Positions 22,900-30,097 of a stretch of DNA of 38,187 nt are shown one piece after another (within the stretch, counting starts at the first letter, position 1; every line of letters begins with the position of its first letter). The DNA comes from an uncultured Clostridia bacterium (GTDB lineage: Bacteria > Bacillota > Clostridia > Christensenellales > Borkfalkiaceae): assembly GCA_947630605.1 (NCBI GenBank), contig CANRIO010000007.1:1-38187 (forward strand), read 5' to 3'. Under the pieces are notes generated by a model, which ran no database searches, had not been told where the DNA came from, and was given only the letters and a program-made list of their open reading frames with translations. The position numbers were made by a program, and so were the translations under genes.

Positions 22900-22966
22900 G
22901 GCGAGATGAGGACGTAAACACGCGGCGGCGAGATGAGGACGTAAACACGCGGCGGCGAGATGAGGA
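22895..22966 (+). repeat. 27-bp tandem repeat, 2.7 copies
   Basis: Two identical 27-base units (22895-22921 and 22922-22948) begin GCGGCGGCGAGATGAGGA; the third copy keeps 18 bases (22949-22966). There are no spacers between copies. Confidence 0.92.
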
Positions 22967-22998
22967 AGGGAGGGGTGCGGGGGACACCATTGGAAGCA

Positions 22999-23053
22999 CA
23001 ACCCTCATTCGTCACGCAGGGCGTGACACCTTCCCCCATGGATGGGGGAAGGC
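22999..23053 (+). repeat. Repeat module B (double hairpin), copy 2
   Basis: Hairpin 1 GTCACGC (23011-23017)/GCGTGAC (23021-23027); hairpin 2 CCTTCCCCC (23029-23037)/GGGGGAAGG (23044-23052). Both ends of stem 2 differ from the other copies in a compensating way. Six T follow after a C, so this copy can act as a + strand terminator. Confidence 0.9.
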
Positions 23054-23059
23054 TTTTTT

Positions 23060-23134
23060 GGACTTCGTATGGGGGGATGCTTCGGAGAGGAGCTCACATG
23101 GACTGCGTATAGGCAAATCGGCTCAGCATGACGC
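23060..23134 (+). repeat. Repeat module A, long form, copy 4
   Basis: Starts GGACTTCGTATGGGGGGATG, contains a ~35-base insert and ends CGGCTCAGCATGACGCC. Arms ATGCT/AGCAT. Confidence 0.8.
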
Positions 23135-23135
23135 C

Positions 23136-23187
23136 AACCCTCATCAGTCCGTAAACGGACAGCTTCCCCCTTTGGAAGGGGGAAGCC
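23136..23187 (+). repeat. Repeat module B (double hairpin), copy 3
   Basis: Hairpin 1 here is GTCCGT (23147-23152)/ACGGAC (23155-23160), different in sequence from copies 1, 2 and 4 but still perfectly paired. Hairpin 2 is GCTTCCCCC (23162-23170)/GGGGGAAGC (23178-23186), followed by nine T, a full terminator on the + strand. Confidence 0.9.
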
Positions 23188-23198
23188 TTTTTTTTTCG

Positions 23199-23282
23199 GA
23201 CTGCGTAGGAGGGGATCCTTCGAGGATGAGCGCGCCGTGGACTGCGTAATTGCAATTCGGCTCAGGATGACGCGGGCTACCC
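23199..23282 (+). repeat. Repeat module A, long form, copy 5 (variant arms)
   Basis: Arms are ATCCT...AGGAT instead of ATGCT...AGCAT, so both arms changed together. It ends GATGACGCGGGCTACCCA. The rest of 22692-23394 holds the lipoprotein promoter and the terminator at 23330. Confidence 0.8.
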
Positions 23283-23329
23283 ATTCGCGCATGAACTTTT
23301 CTCTCAATACAACGCAGAACATAAAGGGA

Positions 23330-23361
23330 AACGGCACCGCGAGGCGGTGCCGTTCCTTTAA
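23330..23361 (-). terminator. Terminator of the 949-residue protein gene
   Basis: A perfect 11-bp stem, AACGGCACCGC (23330-23340) with its complement (23344-23354), about 40 nt after the stop at 23395. Its T tail (TTTCCCTTT on the minus strand) is interrupted. Confidence 0.75.
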
Positions 23362-23394
23362 GGAAATATCAGGAGATCTTCTGTATGCGATATT

Positions 23395-26244
23395 TTACTT
23401 CTTCTTGGGTTTGTCCGTTCTCTTCTTGACTCCCTTGAGCTCGCTGAGGTCGACCTCGGAGAGGTTCTTCTCGTTGGGTTTGATGACGAGGAGAAGGATG
23501 ATCGCGATGAGGAGGACGGCGGAGACGGCGAAGAGGATGATCGCGGTCGTGTTGTTCTTGATCCAGTTGCTCGAACCGTAGAGGACGTCCGCTTCGTTCG
23601 TGATCTCGATGACCTTGTAGGCATGCGCGTTCAGCCCCGGATAGGTGCCGTCGGTGACGGCGATCTCGACGACGTAGTAGCCCACTGCCTGCGGTGTGAA
23701 GCTCAGGGAGGATTCGGGATCCCAAGCATAGTCGTTATCCGTGTCATCCCACCTGTCGTCCTTCTCGGTGACGGTGTCGTCGTATTCGCGGATGGCCGCG
23801 AGGCGGGAACCGAGCTCGCCGTTTAGATCGATCTCATCCTTGATCTCGTCAAAGAGTTTCACGAGCTCCTCGTAGCTGTAGGCCTTCTGCCCGCTGGCAA
23901 GGTCTGTATTCTTAAAGGTATAGAGCTTGTACTCCGTCTCGTACCCCTCGAGGGCGACGATGTCGAAACTCGAGATGGAATAGCTCTGCTTGTTGTAGCC
24001 GATGGACTGTTTGCCCGCTTCCTCGATCGTGGGACCGGTGTAGCCGATGTCGAACTCGAATTGGGGGATGCCCTCGATCTCGAAGACGTTGGAGGAGGTC
24101 AGGGTGACGAGATCGCCGTCCTCGTCATAATACTTCATCGCGTTGCCGTCGCCGTCCTGTGCGATGACACGGAAGACGTAGTGGCCCACTTTATCCACCT
24201 CGAAGCGGAGGTTGTTGTAGCGGAGCGAGGTCGCGGAGGAGGGAGAATCGCCGTCCTCGGCGCCCGGTTTGAAGTAGTAGATGCTGAAGCGGAGGTTGCG
24301 GTAGTCGGCGTACTCGCTCCCGATGATGTTCTGAAGGGAGGGAAGATAAAAGTATGCCCCGTCGCCTGCGCTGAGATCTTCGGCGGCATTATCGACCTCA
24401 TTCTGATAGTCGTTGAGTGCGTTCTTCCCATCCTTGTCCCAATCGGGAGTGTTTACACCCTTGGAGGAGCCCGGATGATCGAGGTCTGCCACCTCTTCGG
24501 TCTTGACGCCCAAATACTTCGGGCCGATGGGACCCTTGACCGCTTCGTCAATGCGGTTGACGATGATATAGTCGAAGTAGTTGTTGTGTTCTTCTACTTT
24601 CTCATACTCGGAGACTTTTTTGGTGCAGGGCGTTGTCGTCTTGTCGTCGCCCTCCCCCGTGGTGACGGTGCCCGTGCAGGTGGCATCCTGCGAGAGCTTC
24701 TCGTGATCGGCGACGGAATAGGCGTAGCCATCTTCCTTATGGTTGGAGCAGTTCGGATCGGAGCAGTTGTAGCCCACGAGCTTCGTATAGTTGTCATCTC
24801 CCATCGGTTTGACGACTTCTGCGTCGAGGTCGGCGTACCAGGTGAGGTAGACGTAGGTATCGTTGGCGTCGTTGTAGTCGTGCAATTTGAAGCGGATGGA
24901 GACGTAGGCGACTTCGTCCTCATCGTCCGTGGGCAAGAAGTAGGTGCTCGTCGTGCTGAGGGTGGAATAGTCGCTGTCTGTGGGCTTCACATAGTGCTTG
25001 TTGCCCTCTGCGGGGGTCTCCCCTTCGGTCTCCCCTTCAACGGGATCGGCCTCCTTTTTCAGCATGTAATATTGACGGGTCACAGTGACAGATTCGTCGC
25101 AGACGTCGATCGCCTCATAGGAGAGGGAGAAGCGTTTGCCGAGACGGAAGGAGTAGATCTTCTCGTTGATGACGAGCACGGCGGGCGCATTGTCCTCGAT
25201 GCGGGGGCCCGTGTGATTGGTTTCATCGGAAAATCCGGCCATGAAGCTCTGACCGTTGAGGTCCTTCATGAAAAGGAACTGCCTGACATCGTCGCAATCT
25301 CTGTATTTTTCATCGAGCGCGGAAGCATCGAATCCGGGCATGGTGGCCTCGAACGTCATCGGGAACTGCGGCGTCGAGGAGGAGGTGGAGCGGTACTCCA
25401 TGAAGTAGCCGCCGATGTTGGTGAAGGTGCCGATTTCCTCTCTTTCCCCTGTCCCTTGGGTGAGAAAAACGGTGAAGTCGCCGGGATTCTCTTCGACTTC
25501 TTCGAGTTCGAATTTGAGGTCGGCGGAGAGATCCCCGATGATCGTGGCGGCGTCGGGGTCGTCCACGTCCTCATCCTTGTCGAATTCGGAATTGCGGACG
25601 AACACTTTGAGCTGCTTTTCTGCGCCCTCTTCGGCGTCCTCGGGGAGTTTATACTCGAAGTGGAGGGCGTTGGTCGTCTGGCCTTCCTTGGTGACGTTTT
25701 CCTCCGCGCTCTGGAAGGTGATGTCGAATTCGTCGAACTGCACCGGGGAGGCGAGATCGAGACCGCAAATGGTGCAGACGTTGACGCCTTCGGTGAGATC
25801 ATTCTCCCCTTCCGCTTCGCCATAGCCGCAACGGGGGCAGATCTTGTAGACGTTCTCGCCCGCTGTCCTCGTTTCGTAGGAGACGGGGGCGAAGGAGAAT
25901 TGCATCGTGAAGTGATCGGACTTCCCGGGGTTCATCAAAGTCCCGTCATATTCCGTCTTCTCGCCTGCGGACACGAACCACTTGAGGGCGAGGTCGCGGC
26001 GATAGCGGACGCTGCTGCCCGTCTTGAGGGCGAACTGCACATAGGAAGCATTCCCGTCAAATTCGGAGAAATCCACCTCCGCGCCGTCGATATCGTCGAA
26101 GATGTCGGTCGGGTCGCTGATCGTCGTCGATGCGGCATGGGCGGTGCGGCCTCCGGGAAGGGCTGCAAGCGCAAAGCCGAGCGTAAAGACGCAGAGAATG
26201 GCCAGCGCAAGAATGGTGATCCAACGAAGTTTTGCCTTACTCAT
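23395..26244 (-). CDS. Secreted, C-terminally membrane-anchored protein with CxxC pairs (949 residues)
   Basis: Signal peptide: SKAKLRW, hydrophobic core ITILALAILCVFTLGFALAA, likely cut after AHA at residue ~37. The long extracytoplasmic region is acidic and beta-rich. A C-terminal span (TTAIILFAVSAVLLIAIILL, about residues 895-915) is followed by a Lys-rich tail ending KKRTDKPKKK, so the protein is anchored with its bulk outside. Two cysteine groups are unusual for this location: CPRC (136-139) and CTIC (157-160), spaced like a zinc ribbon, and a second group around YNCSDPNCSNH with two further Cys downstream. There is no sortase motif and no recognised enzyme domain. It is expressed from its own promoter (26305-26333) with ribosome site GGAG. 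It may belong with the neighbouring lipoprotein as a surface module, but nothing proves this. Confidence 0.88.
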   Translation of the reverse strand: MSKAKLRWITILALAILCVFTLGFALAALPGGRTAHAASTTISDPTDIFDDIDGAEVDFSEFDGNASYVQFALKTGSSVRYRRDLALKWFVSAGEKTEYDGTLMNPGKSDHFTMQFSFAPVSYETRTAGENVYKICPRCGYGEAEGENDLTEGVNVCTICGLDLASPVQFDEFDITFQSAEENVTKEGQTTNALHFEYKLPEDAEEGAEKQLKVFVRNSEFDKDEDVDDPDAATIIGDLSADLKFELEEVEENPGDFTVFLTQGTGEREEIGTFTNIGGYFMEYRSTSSSTPQFPMTFEATMPGFDASALDEKYRDCDDVRQFLFMKDLNGQSFMAGFSDETNHTGPRIEDNAPAVLVINEKIYSFRLGKRFSLSYEAIDVCDESVTVTRQYYMLKKEADPVEGETEGETPAEGNKHYVKPTDSDYSTLSTTSTYFLPTDDEDEVAYVSIRFKLHDYNDANDTYVYLTWYADLDAEVVKPMGDDNYTKLVGYNCSDPNCSNHKEDGYAYSVADHEKLSQDATCTGTVTTGEGDDKTTTPCTKKVSEYEKVEEHNNYFDYIIVNRIDEAVKGPIGPKYLGVKTEEVADLDHPGSSKGVNTPDWDKDGKNALNDYQNEVDNAAEDLSAGDGAYFYLPSLQNIIGSEYADYRNLRFSIYYFKPGAEDGDSPSSATSLRYNNLRFEVDKVGHYVFRVIAQDGDGNAMKYYDEDGDLVTLTSSNVFEIEGIPQFEFDIGYTGPTIEEAGKQSIGYNKQSYSISSFDIVALEGYETEYKLYTFKNTDLASGQKAYSYEELVKLFDEIKDEIDLNGELGSRLAAIREYDDTVTEKDDRWDDTDNDYAWDPESSLSFTPQAVGYYVVEIAVTDGTYPGLNAHAYKVIEITNEADVLYGSSNWIKNNTTAIILFAVSAVLLIAIILLLVIKPNEKNLSEVDLSELKGVKKRTDKPKKK

Positions 26245-26264
26245 AACTTACTCCGATACTTTCG

Positions 26265-26282
26265 TGCGGGCGTGCGCCCGCA
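26265..26282 (-). promoter_or_regulatory. Leader hairpin of the 949-residue protein gene
   Basis: A perfect 8-2-8 inverted repeat with arms TGCGGGCG/CGCCCGCA, inside the 5' leader and about 10 nt upstream of the ribosome site. It has no T run, so it is not a terminator; mRNA stabilisation or protein binding is possible. Confidence 0.6.
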
Positions 26283-26304
26283 TACAATTTCAAATAACTT
26301 TTTT

Positions 26305-26333
26305 ATTTTACACAAAATCTCGACCTTCGTCAA
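26305..26333 (-). promoter_or_regulatory. Promoter of the 949-residue protein gene
   Basis: Minus strand: -35 TTGACG (26328-26333), 17-bp spacer, -10 TAAAAT (26305-26310); leader about 55 nt. Confidence 0.8.
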
Positions 26334-26384
26334 GCACAATCGCCCTCTTTCGCGAGAATTTTCATCTTTCCCGCAAAAATAGGC

Positions 26385-27083
26385 TCAAACGGGGCGGACG
26401 GCCGTCTCGATGTCGAACTTCGACCAAGGCTGTCCTCCCTCGGGCGGGGGCGCGATAAAGCGCATCCGCTCCCCCCTCACGGGATGGGTGAAGGAGAGGG
26501 AATATGCCCAGAGGGCGAGCTTGCCCTTCTGCGCCCTCTCCCCGCCGTAGCGAAGATCCCCATACACGGGATGGGAGATGCCCGCCATCTGCACGCGGAT
26601 CTGGTGGCTCCTCCCCGTGTGCAATTCTATTTCGGCGAGGGACAAGTCCCCTTTGCTCTCGAGGATGCGATAGTCGAGCATGGCGAGCTTGGCACCGTCC
26701 GTCCCCTGTGTGGAGAGGTAGACGGTGTTGTTGACGGTGTTCTTCTTGAGATAATTTATCAGCCTGCCGCTCTCCTCATCGGGGGTGCCGACGAGGACGG
26801 CGAGGTAGCGCTTTTCGAAGTCCCCCGTCTTCATCTGCGCAGAGAGGCGGGATGCCGCCTTGCTCGTCTTGGCAAAGACCATCACGCCGCCCGTGGGACG
26901 GTCGAGACGGTGGACGAGGCCCAAATAGACGTTCCCCTTCTTTTCGTACTTCTCGCGGAAATACTCCTTGATGAGATCGAGCATGTTCTCGTCCCCGCTC
27001 TCATCCGGGCAGGAGGCGACATTCTGCGGCTTGAGCACGACGATCACATGGTTGTCCTCATAGAGGACGGTGAGTTCATTCAT
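26385..27083 (-). CDS. RluA-family pseudouridine synthase without S4 domain
   Basis: A 232-residue enzyme that starts directly with the synthase domain (LTVLYEDNHVIVVLKPQNVA). The catalytic motif is HRLDRPTGGV with D61, and HTGRSHQIRVQMAGISHPVYGDLRYG follows near the C-terminus. No S4 RNA-binding domain is present, unlike the second family member at 13650-14456. The RNA target is unknown. The ATG at 27083 overlaps the end of the upstream methyltransferase gene by 8 nt, with GGAGG 11 bases upstream, so both RNA-modification genes form one operon. A GTG seven codons upstream lies before that site and is rejected. Confidence 0.92.
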   Translation of the reverse strand: MNELTVLYEDNHVIVVLKPQNVASCPDESGDENMLDLIKEYFREKYEKKGNVYLGLVHRLDRPTGGVMVFAKTSKAASRLSAQMKTGDFEKRYLAVLVGTPDEESGRLINYLKKNTVNNTVYLSTQGTDGAKLAMLDYRILESKGDLSLAEIELHTGRSHQIRVQMAGISHPVYGDLRYGGERAQKGKLALWAYSLSFTHPVRGERMRFIAPPPEGGQPWSKFDIETAVRPV

Positions 27084-27936
27084 GGATGAAAATTCCTCCT
27101 GCACCGCACGGGAGCGGGATGCCCTCCTCCGTCGGAAGGCCCACTTCGTACGCCTCTATTTTGCCCTTTCGCCCCTGCAGAGAGAGGGAGAGGATATTGG
27201 ATAGCACGGTGGGCTGAAGGCCCGTCGTGTAACTGTTGATGAGAAAGAAGAGCGGATCGTCCGAGAGGAGCTCCGCACAGAGGGAGACGAAGGGAAAAAG
27301 CTCGGTCTCGATCTTCCACATCTCCCCGCCGGGACCGCGGCCGTAGGAGGGCGGGTCCATAACGATCGCGTCGTAGCGGTTGCCCCGCCGAAGTTCGCGA
27401 AGGACGAACTTCTTACAGTCGTCGACGATGTAGCGGATGCCGCTTTGGATACCCGAGAGACGTGCATTTTCGCCCGCACGCTCCACCATGCCCTTGGCGG
27501 CGTCGACATGGGTGACCTCCGCGCCCGCCTTTGCGAGGGCGACGCTCGCCCCGCCCGTGTAGGCGAAGAGGTTCAAAACCTTTACGGGGCGGCCCGCACC
27601 CTTCACGAGGGAGGAGGTTTTCTCCCAATTGACGGCCTGTTCTGGGAAGAGGCCCGTGTGCTTGAAGCCCATGGGCTTTATGCGGAAGGTGAGCTCCTTA
27701 TAGCGGATGTTCCAGCTCTCGGGGAGAGGGCGTTTGAACTCCCAGCCACCGCCCCCCTTGTCGCTCCTGTGATAGACGGCGGAAAGATCGGGGTGGGAGA
27801 AGAGGTCGCGCTGTGCCTCCCAGATGACCTGCGGATCGGGACGAAGGAGGGTAAACTCCCCCCAACGTTCGAGCTTATAGCCACCGCCCGTGGCGATGAC
27901 GGCAAAGTCTTTCCATTCGTCCGCAAGTTTTATCAT
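27076..27936 (-). CDS. Class I SAM-dependent methyltransferase, RlmI/RlmK-like
   Basis: A 286-residue methyltransferase. The SAM-binding motif is VLNLFAYTGGASVALAKAGA (120-139), then an acidic VTHVDAAKGM, and the catalytic/base-flip type motif MDPPSYGRG (193-201), which together fit the COG1092 (RlmI-type 23S rRNA cytosine methyltransferase) group. The N-terminal PUA domain of E. coli RlmI is absent. Pairing with a pseudouridine synthase in one operon supports an rRNA-modifying role (inference). The start at 27936 has no ribosome site and lies seven bases after a perfect TATAAT, so a leaderless mRNA is expected; a longer frame up to 28005 lies upstream of this promoter and is rejected. Confidence 0.88.
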   Translation of the reverse strand: MIKLADEWKDFAVIATGGGYKLERWGEFTLLRPDPQVIWEAQRDLFSHPDLSAVYHRSDKGGGGWEFKRPLPESWNIRYKELTFRIKPMGFKHTGLFPEQAVNWEKTSSLVKGAGRPVKVLNLFAYTGGASVALAKAGAEVTHVDAAKGMVERAGENARLSGIQSGIRYIVDDCKKFVLRELRRGNRYDAIVMDPPSYGRGPGGEMWKIETELFPFVSLCAELLSDDPLFFLINSYTTGLQPTVLSNILSLSLQGRKGKIEAYEVGLPTEEGIPLPCGAGGIFIHE

Positions 27937-27943
27937 GTGTCTT

Positions 27944-27972
27944 ATTATAATAGAACGCGCGCGATTTGTAAA
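27944..27972 (-). promoter_or_regulatory. Promoter of the methyltransferase operon, leaderless type
   Basis: Minus strand: -35 TTTACA (27967-27972), 17-bp spacer, -10 TATAAT (27944-27949), then seven bases to the ATG. Confidence 0.8.
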
Positions 27973-28048
27973 GCAAAACGCGCATGAAAGGGAAAAATTT
28001 TCCAAAGAGGAGGAAAAGGGGTTGGAATAAAAGGGGCGGGTGGCCTAT

Positions 28049-28100
28049 GGACTTCGTATGGGGGGATGCTTCGACAGGCTCAGCATGACGCGGTTACCCA
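28049..28100 (+). repeat. Repeat module A, copy 6
   Basis: GGACTTCGTATGGGGGGATG, CTTCGACAGGCTCAG, CATGACGCGGTTACCCA: the fullest short-loop form, joined directly to module B copy 4. Confidence 0.88.
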
Positions 28101-28156
28101 ACCCTCATCAGTCACGCGGAGCGTGACAGCTTCCCCCCTTCGTAAAGGGGGAAGCC
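28100..28156 (+). repeat. Repeat module B (double hairpin), copy 4
   Basis: Hairpin 1 GTCACGC (28111-28117)/GCGTGAC (28121-28127); hairpin 2 GCTTCCCCC (28129-28137)/GGGGGAAGC (28147-28155). No T run follows. Confidence 0.9.
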
Positions 28157-28159
28157 CTC

Positions 28160-28212
28160 GGACTTCGTAGTTCGGGATGCTTCGACAAGCTCAGCATGAC
28201 GCGGTTTACCCA
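28160..28212 (+). repeat. Repeat module A, copy 7
   Basis: GGACTTCGTAGTTCGGGATG, CTTCGACAAGCTCAG, CATGACGCGGTTTACCCA. Confidence 0.88.
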
Positions 28213-28213
28213 T

Positions 28214-28261
28214 GGACTTCGTAGTTCGGGATGCTTCGTCAAGCTCAGCATGACGCGGTTA
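28214..28261 (+). repeat. Repeat module A, copy 8, supplying the GH51 stop codon
   Basis: Same as copy 7 up to GACGCGGTTA; the TTA at 28259-28261 is the TAA stop of the minus-strand GH51 gene. The space 27937-28258 holds the methyltransferase promoter and these modules only. Confidence 0.88.
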
Positions 28262-30004
28262 TCTGCGGAAGATGAGGACGCTGAAACTGTGCGGGGGAAG
28301 GATGGCGGAGCGGGGTGCGGCGGGGGCGACGTCGCGGGCACGGAGCTTTGCGGGCTCCTCCAAAGAGTTGAAGGCGGCAAGGTCGCCCTCCATGCGGATG
28401 ACGCGGGTGAGGGAACCGAATTCGAAATCCCCCTCCACTTCCGCCTCCACGCTTTCCCCCGAGAGGTTGGCGAGTTTGACGATCGTAAAGACGTCCTGTT
28501 CGGAGGCCGAGGCACGGACGAAGTTTTCCTCCGCCTCCGCCTGCACGATGAGGTCGCCCGTATACAGGCTGAAGAGCTTCTGCACGTCGTAGCTCGGCGA
28601 GCAGAAGGAAGTGCTGCCGTCAAACCAGATGAGGGCGGGTGTGCGCCGTGCGAAGTTGATGCGGGCAAGAAGAGGCGCGAAGCTCTTGAAGGGTACCATG
28701 TCCGCGTTGCGCTCGAGAGAAATGAGACATGCCGCCTCTGCAAGTGCGCCCTGCCAGGTGGCCGACGCGGGGGAAATTTCCCCCTCCTTCGCGGCGGCGG
28801 AAAGCTCGAGGAAGCACTTTTTCTGCGGGGGGACGATCTCCTTCATAAGCTCCTCCGCGGGGGCGTGGAGACGCTGCCAGACGAGGTCCCCCTCGCTTGC
28901 GGGAAGGACGAGTTTGACATCCCCCATCCGACGGACGCGGGCGGCAAACGCCGACAAAACTTCCTCCGAAACGCCGTCCTCCACCGCGATCCACTTGACG
29001 CCGAAGGGGGCGGAATGGCCGAGTTCGTCGCGAAGGCTCCCCCACATCGTGTCCTTGTCGCCGTTGGCAAATTCAACGAGGTCGAGAAGGTCCTGCACGC
29101 ACGCCTCGAATTCGGGGTCGGAGGCGGGGACATCGGGGAGCATGACCGTCGGGACGGGGTATGCGCCCAAGTATTCGGCAAGGCGGAGGCACTCAAAATA
29201 GCCGAGGCCGAGCGTTTGACCGTAGTGGGGCTGCCCTTTGATCGCCCACGGATTGAAGAGCTGGCGCCTTCTCTCCGGCCGCGAGACGGAGTCCTTCCAA
29301 GCGTAAGGAGCGAGCGCGCAGCCGGGGATATGGCCGCCGGCAAAGCGCAAAAACTTGGGCTTCATCTCCTTGAGAAGGTCTAAAAGGTCGCGGCGGAAGA
29401 CGCCTAAAATGGCGTCCTCGGGCATGAGGGAGAAGTCATTGGCGTGTACCATGCCCGCCTTGCGGAGCACAAAAGCGAAATTTACGCCCTCGACGTCCGC
29501 GTTGCATTTGAGCTTGAGTTCGTAGTGCGTCCACTTGCCGTTGGGCTTGATCTTCACGCGCTTCACCGCGATGGGCTCTCCCTCCTTCCAGAGGCCCACA
29601 AAGGCGCAATCTTTATAGTCATAGGAGCGGACAAAGAAGGTCAGTCTGTACGCGACGCCCTTTTTTACGGTCATCCCGCCATACGCCCTGTTCTGCATGC
29701 CCACGCCGTCCGCACCCGCGACGACGCGCATGTAGTGCGGGGCCTCGGCAAAGAGCGGGCGGTCGGTCTTGAGCTTCAGGGCGACGTCTGCGCCCTTCGG
29801 CCACGGTTCCCAGCCGTAGGTGCCGCCGGCGGCGACGAGCACCCTGTCCCCGTCCGCCTTGACCTCCTTCGCCTCGAAGTTGCGGTTCTCGAGCATCTCG
29901 GCATACAATCCGCCGTCGAAGGCGTAGTTGACGTCCTCGAGGGAGATGCCAAAGCCGCTCTGCTTGGCGGGGATCATGCTGTTTTCGCTGATAAAGACTT
30001 TCAT
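28259..30004 (-). CDS. GH51 alpha-L-arabinofuranosidase-like protein, catalytic motifs degenerate
   Basis: A 581-residue protein with the fold signatures of GH51: an N-terminal FGISLEDVNYAFDGGLYAEM followed by LENRNFE, a carbohydrate-binding-like insert, then RFAGGHIPG, WKDSV, GLGYFECLRLAEYLGAYPV and the conserved ALAEAACLISLERNADMV, LIWFDGSTSFCSPSYDVQKL. No signal peptide, so it is cytoplasmic. At the acid/base site, where the family has W-x-x-G-N-E, this protein reads WIAVED (338-343). At the nucleophile site, where F-x-G-E-Y-A is usual, it reads FLELSA (398-403). It may have shifted or lost activity. Start 30004 has AAGGAG. It is a single gene flanked on both sides by repeat modules. No other sugar-use gene is nearby. 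Confidence 0.85.
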   Translation of the reverse strand: MKVFISENSMIPAKQSGFGISLEDVNYAFDGGLYAEMLENRNFEAKEVKADGDRVLVAAGGTYGWEPWPKGADVALKLKTDRPLFAEAPHYMRVVAGADGVGMQNRAYGGMTVKKGVAYRLTFFVRSYDYKDCAFVGLWKEGEPIAVKRVKIKPNGKWTHYELKLKCNADVEGVNFAFVLRKAGMVHANDFSLMPEDAILGVFRRDLLDLLKEMKPKFLRFAGGHIPGCALAPYAWKDSVSRPERRRQLFNPWAIKGQPHYGQTLGLGYFECLRLAEYLGAYPVPTVMLPDVPASDPEFEACVQDLLDLVEFANGDKDTMWGSLRDELGHSAPFGVKWIAVEDGVSEEVLSAFAARVRRMGDVKLVLPASEGDLVWQRLHAPAEELMKEIVPPQKKCFLELSAAAKEGEISPASATWQGALAEAACLISLERNADMVPFKSFAPLLARINFARRTPALIWFDGSTSFCSPSYDVQKLFSLYTGDLIVQAEAEENFVRASASEQDVFTIVKLANLSGESVEAEVEGDFEFGSLTRVIRMEGDLAAFNSLEEPAKLRARDVAPAAPRSAILPPHSFSVLIFRR

Positions 30005-30053
30005 AGAAACTCCTTGATGGGTTGGTTGGAATGAGGATGTCGCGGTTTGACCT

Positions 30054-30084
30054 CACGTCATTCTGAGCGAAGCGAAGAATCCCC
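30054..30084 (-). repeat. Repeat module A, inverted copy 9 (variant arms)
   Basis: Reads on the minus strand as GGGGATTCTTCGCTTCGCTC then AGAATGACG: arms ATTCT/AGAAT, a third compensating variant. It is the only inverted copy. Confidence 0.82.
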
Positions 30085-30097
30085 TTGATGAAAACGC

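Noticed and set aside
22895-22966. Possible CRISPR array
   Set aside because: The 27-bp units are directly adjacent with no unique spacers, and no cas gene is present.
22740-23039. A 99-codon minus-strand frame reading repeated SPPRVYVLI units
   Set aside because: It is the translation of the 27-bp tandem repeat and GC hairpin, ends inside the lipoprotein leader, and lacks a ribosome site.
24061-26382. A 773-codon + strand frame opposite the 949-residue secreted protein
   Set aside because: Val/Glu/Gly-rich shadow of the minus-strand codons, without a start signal; the minus-strand product has a signal peptide and anchor.
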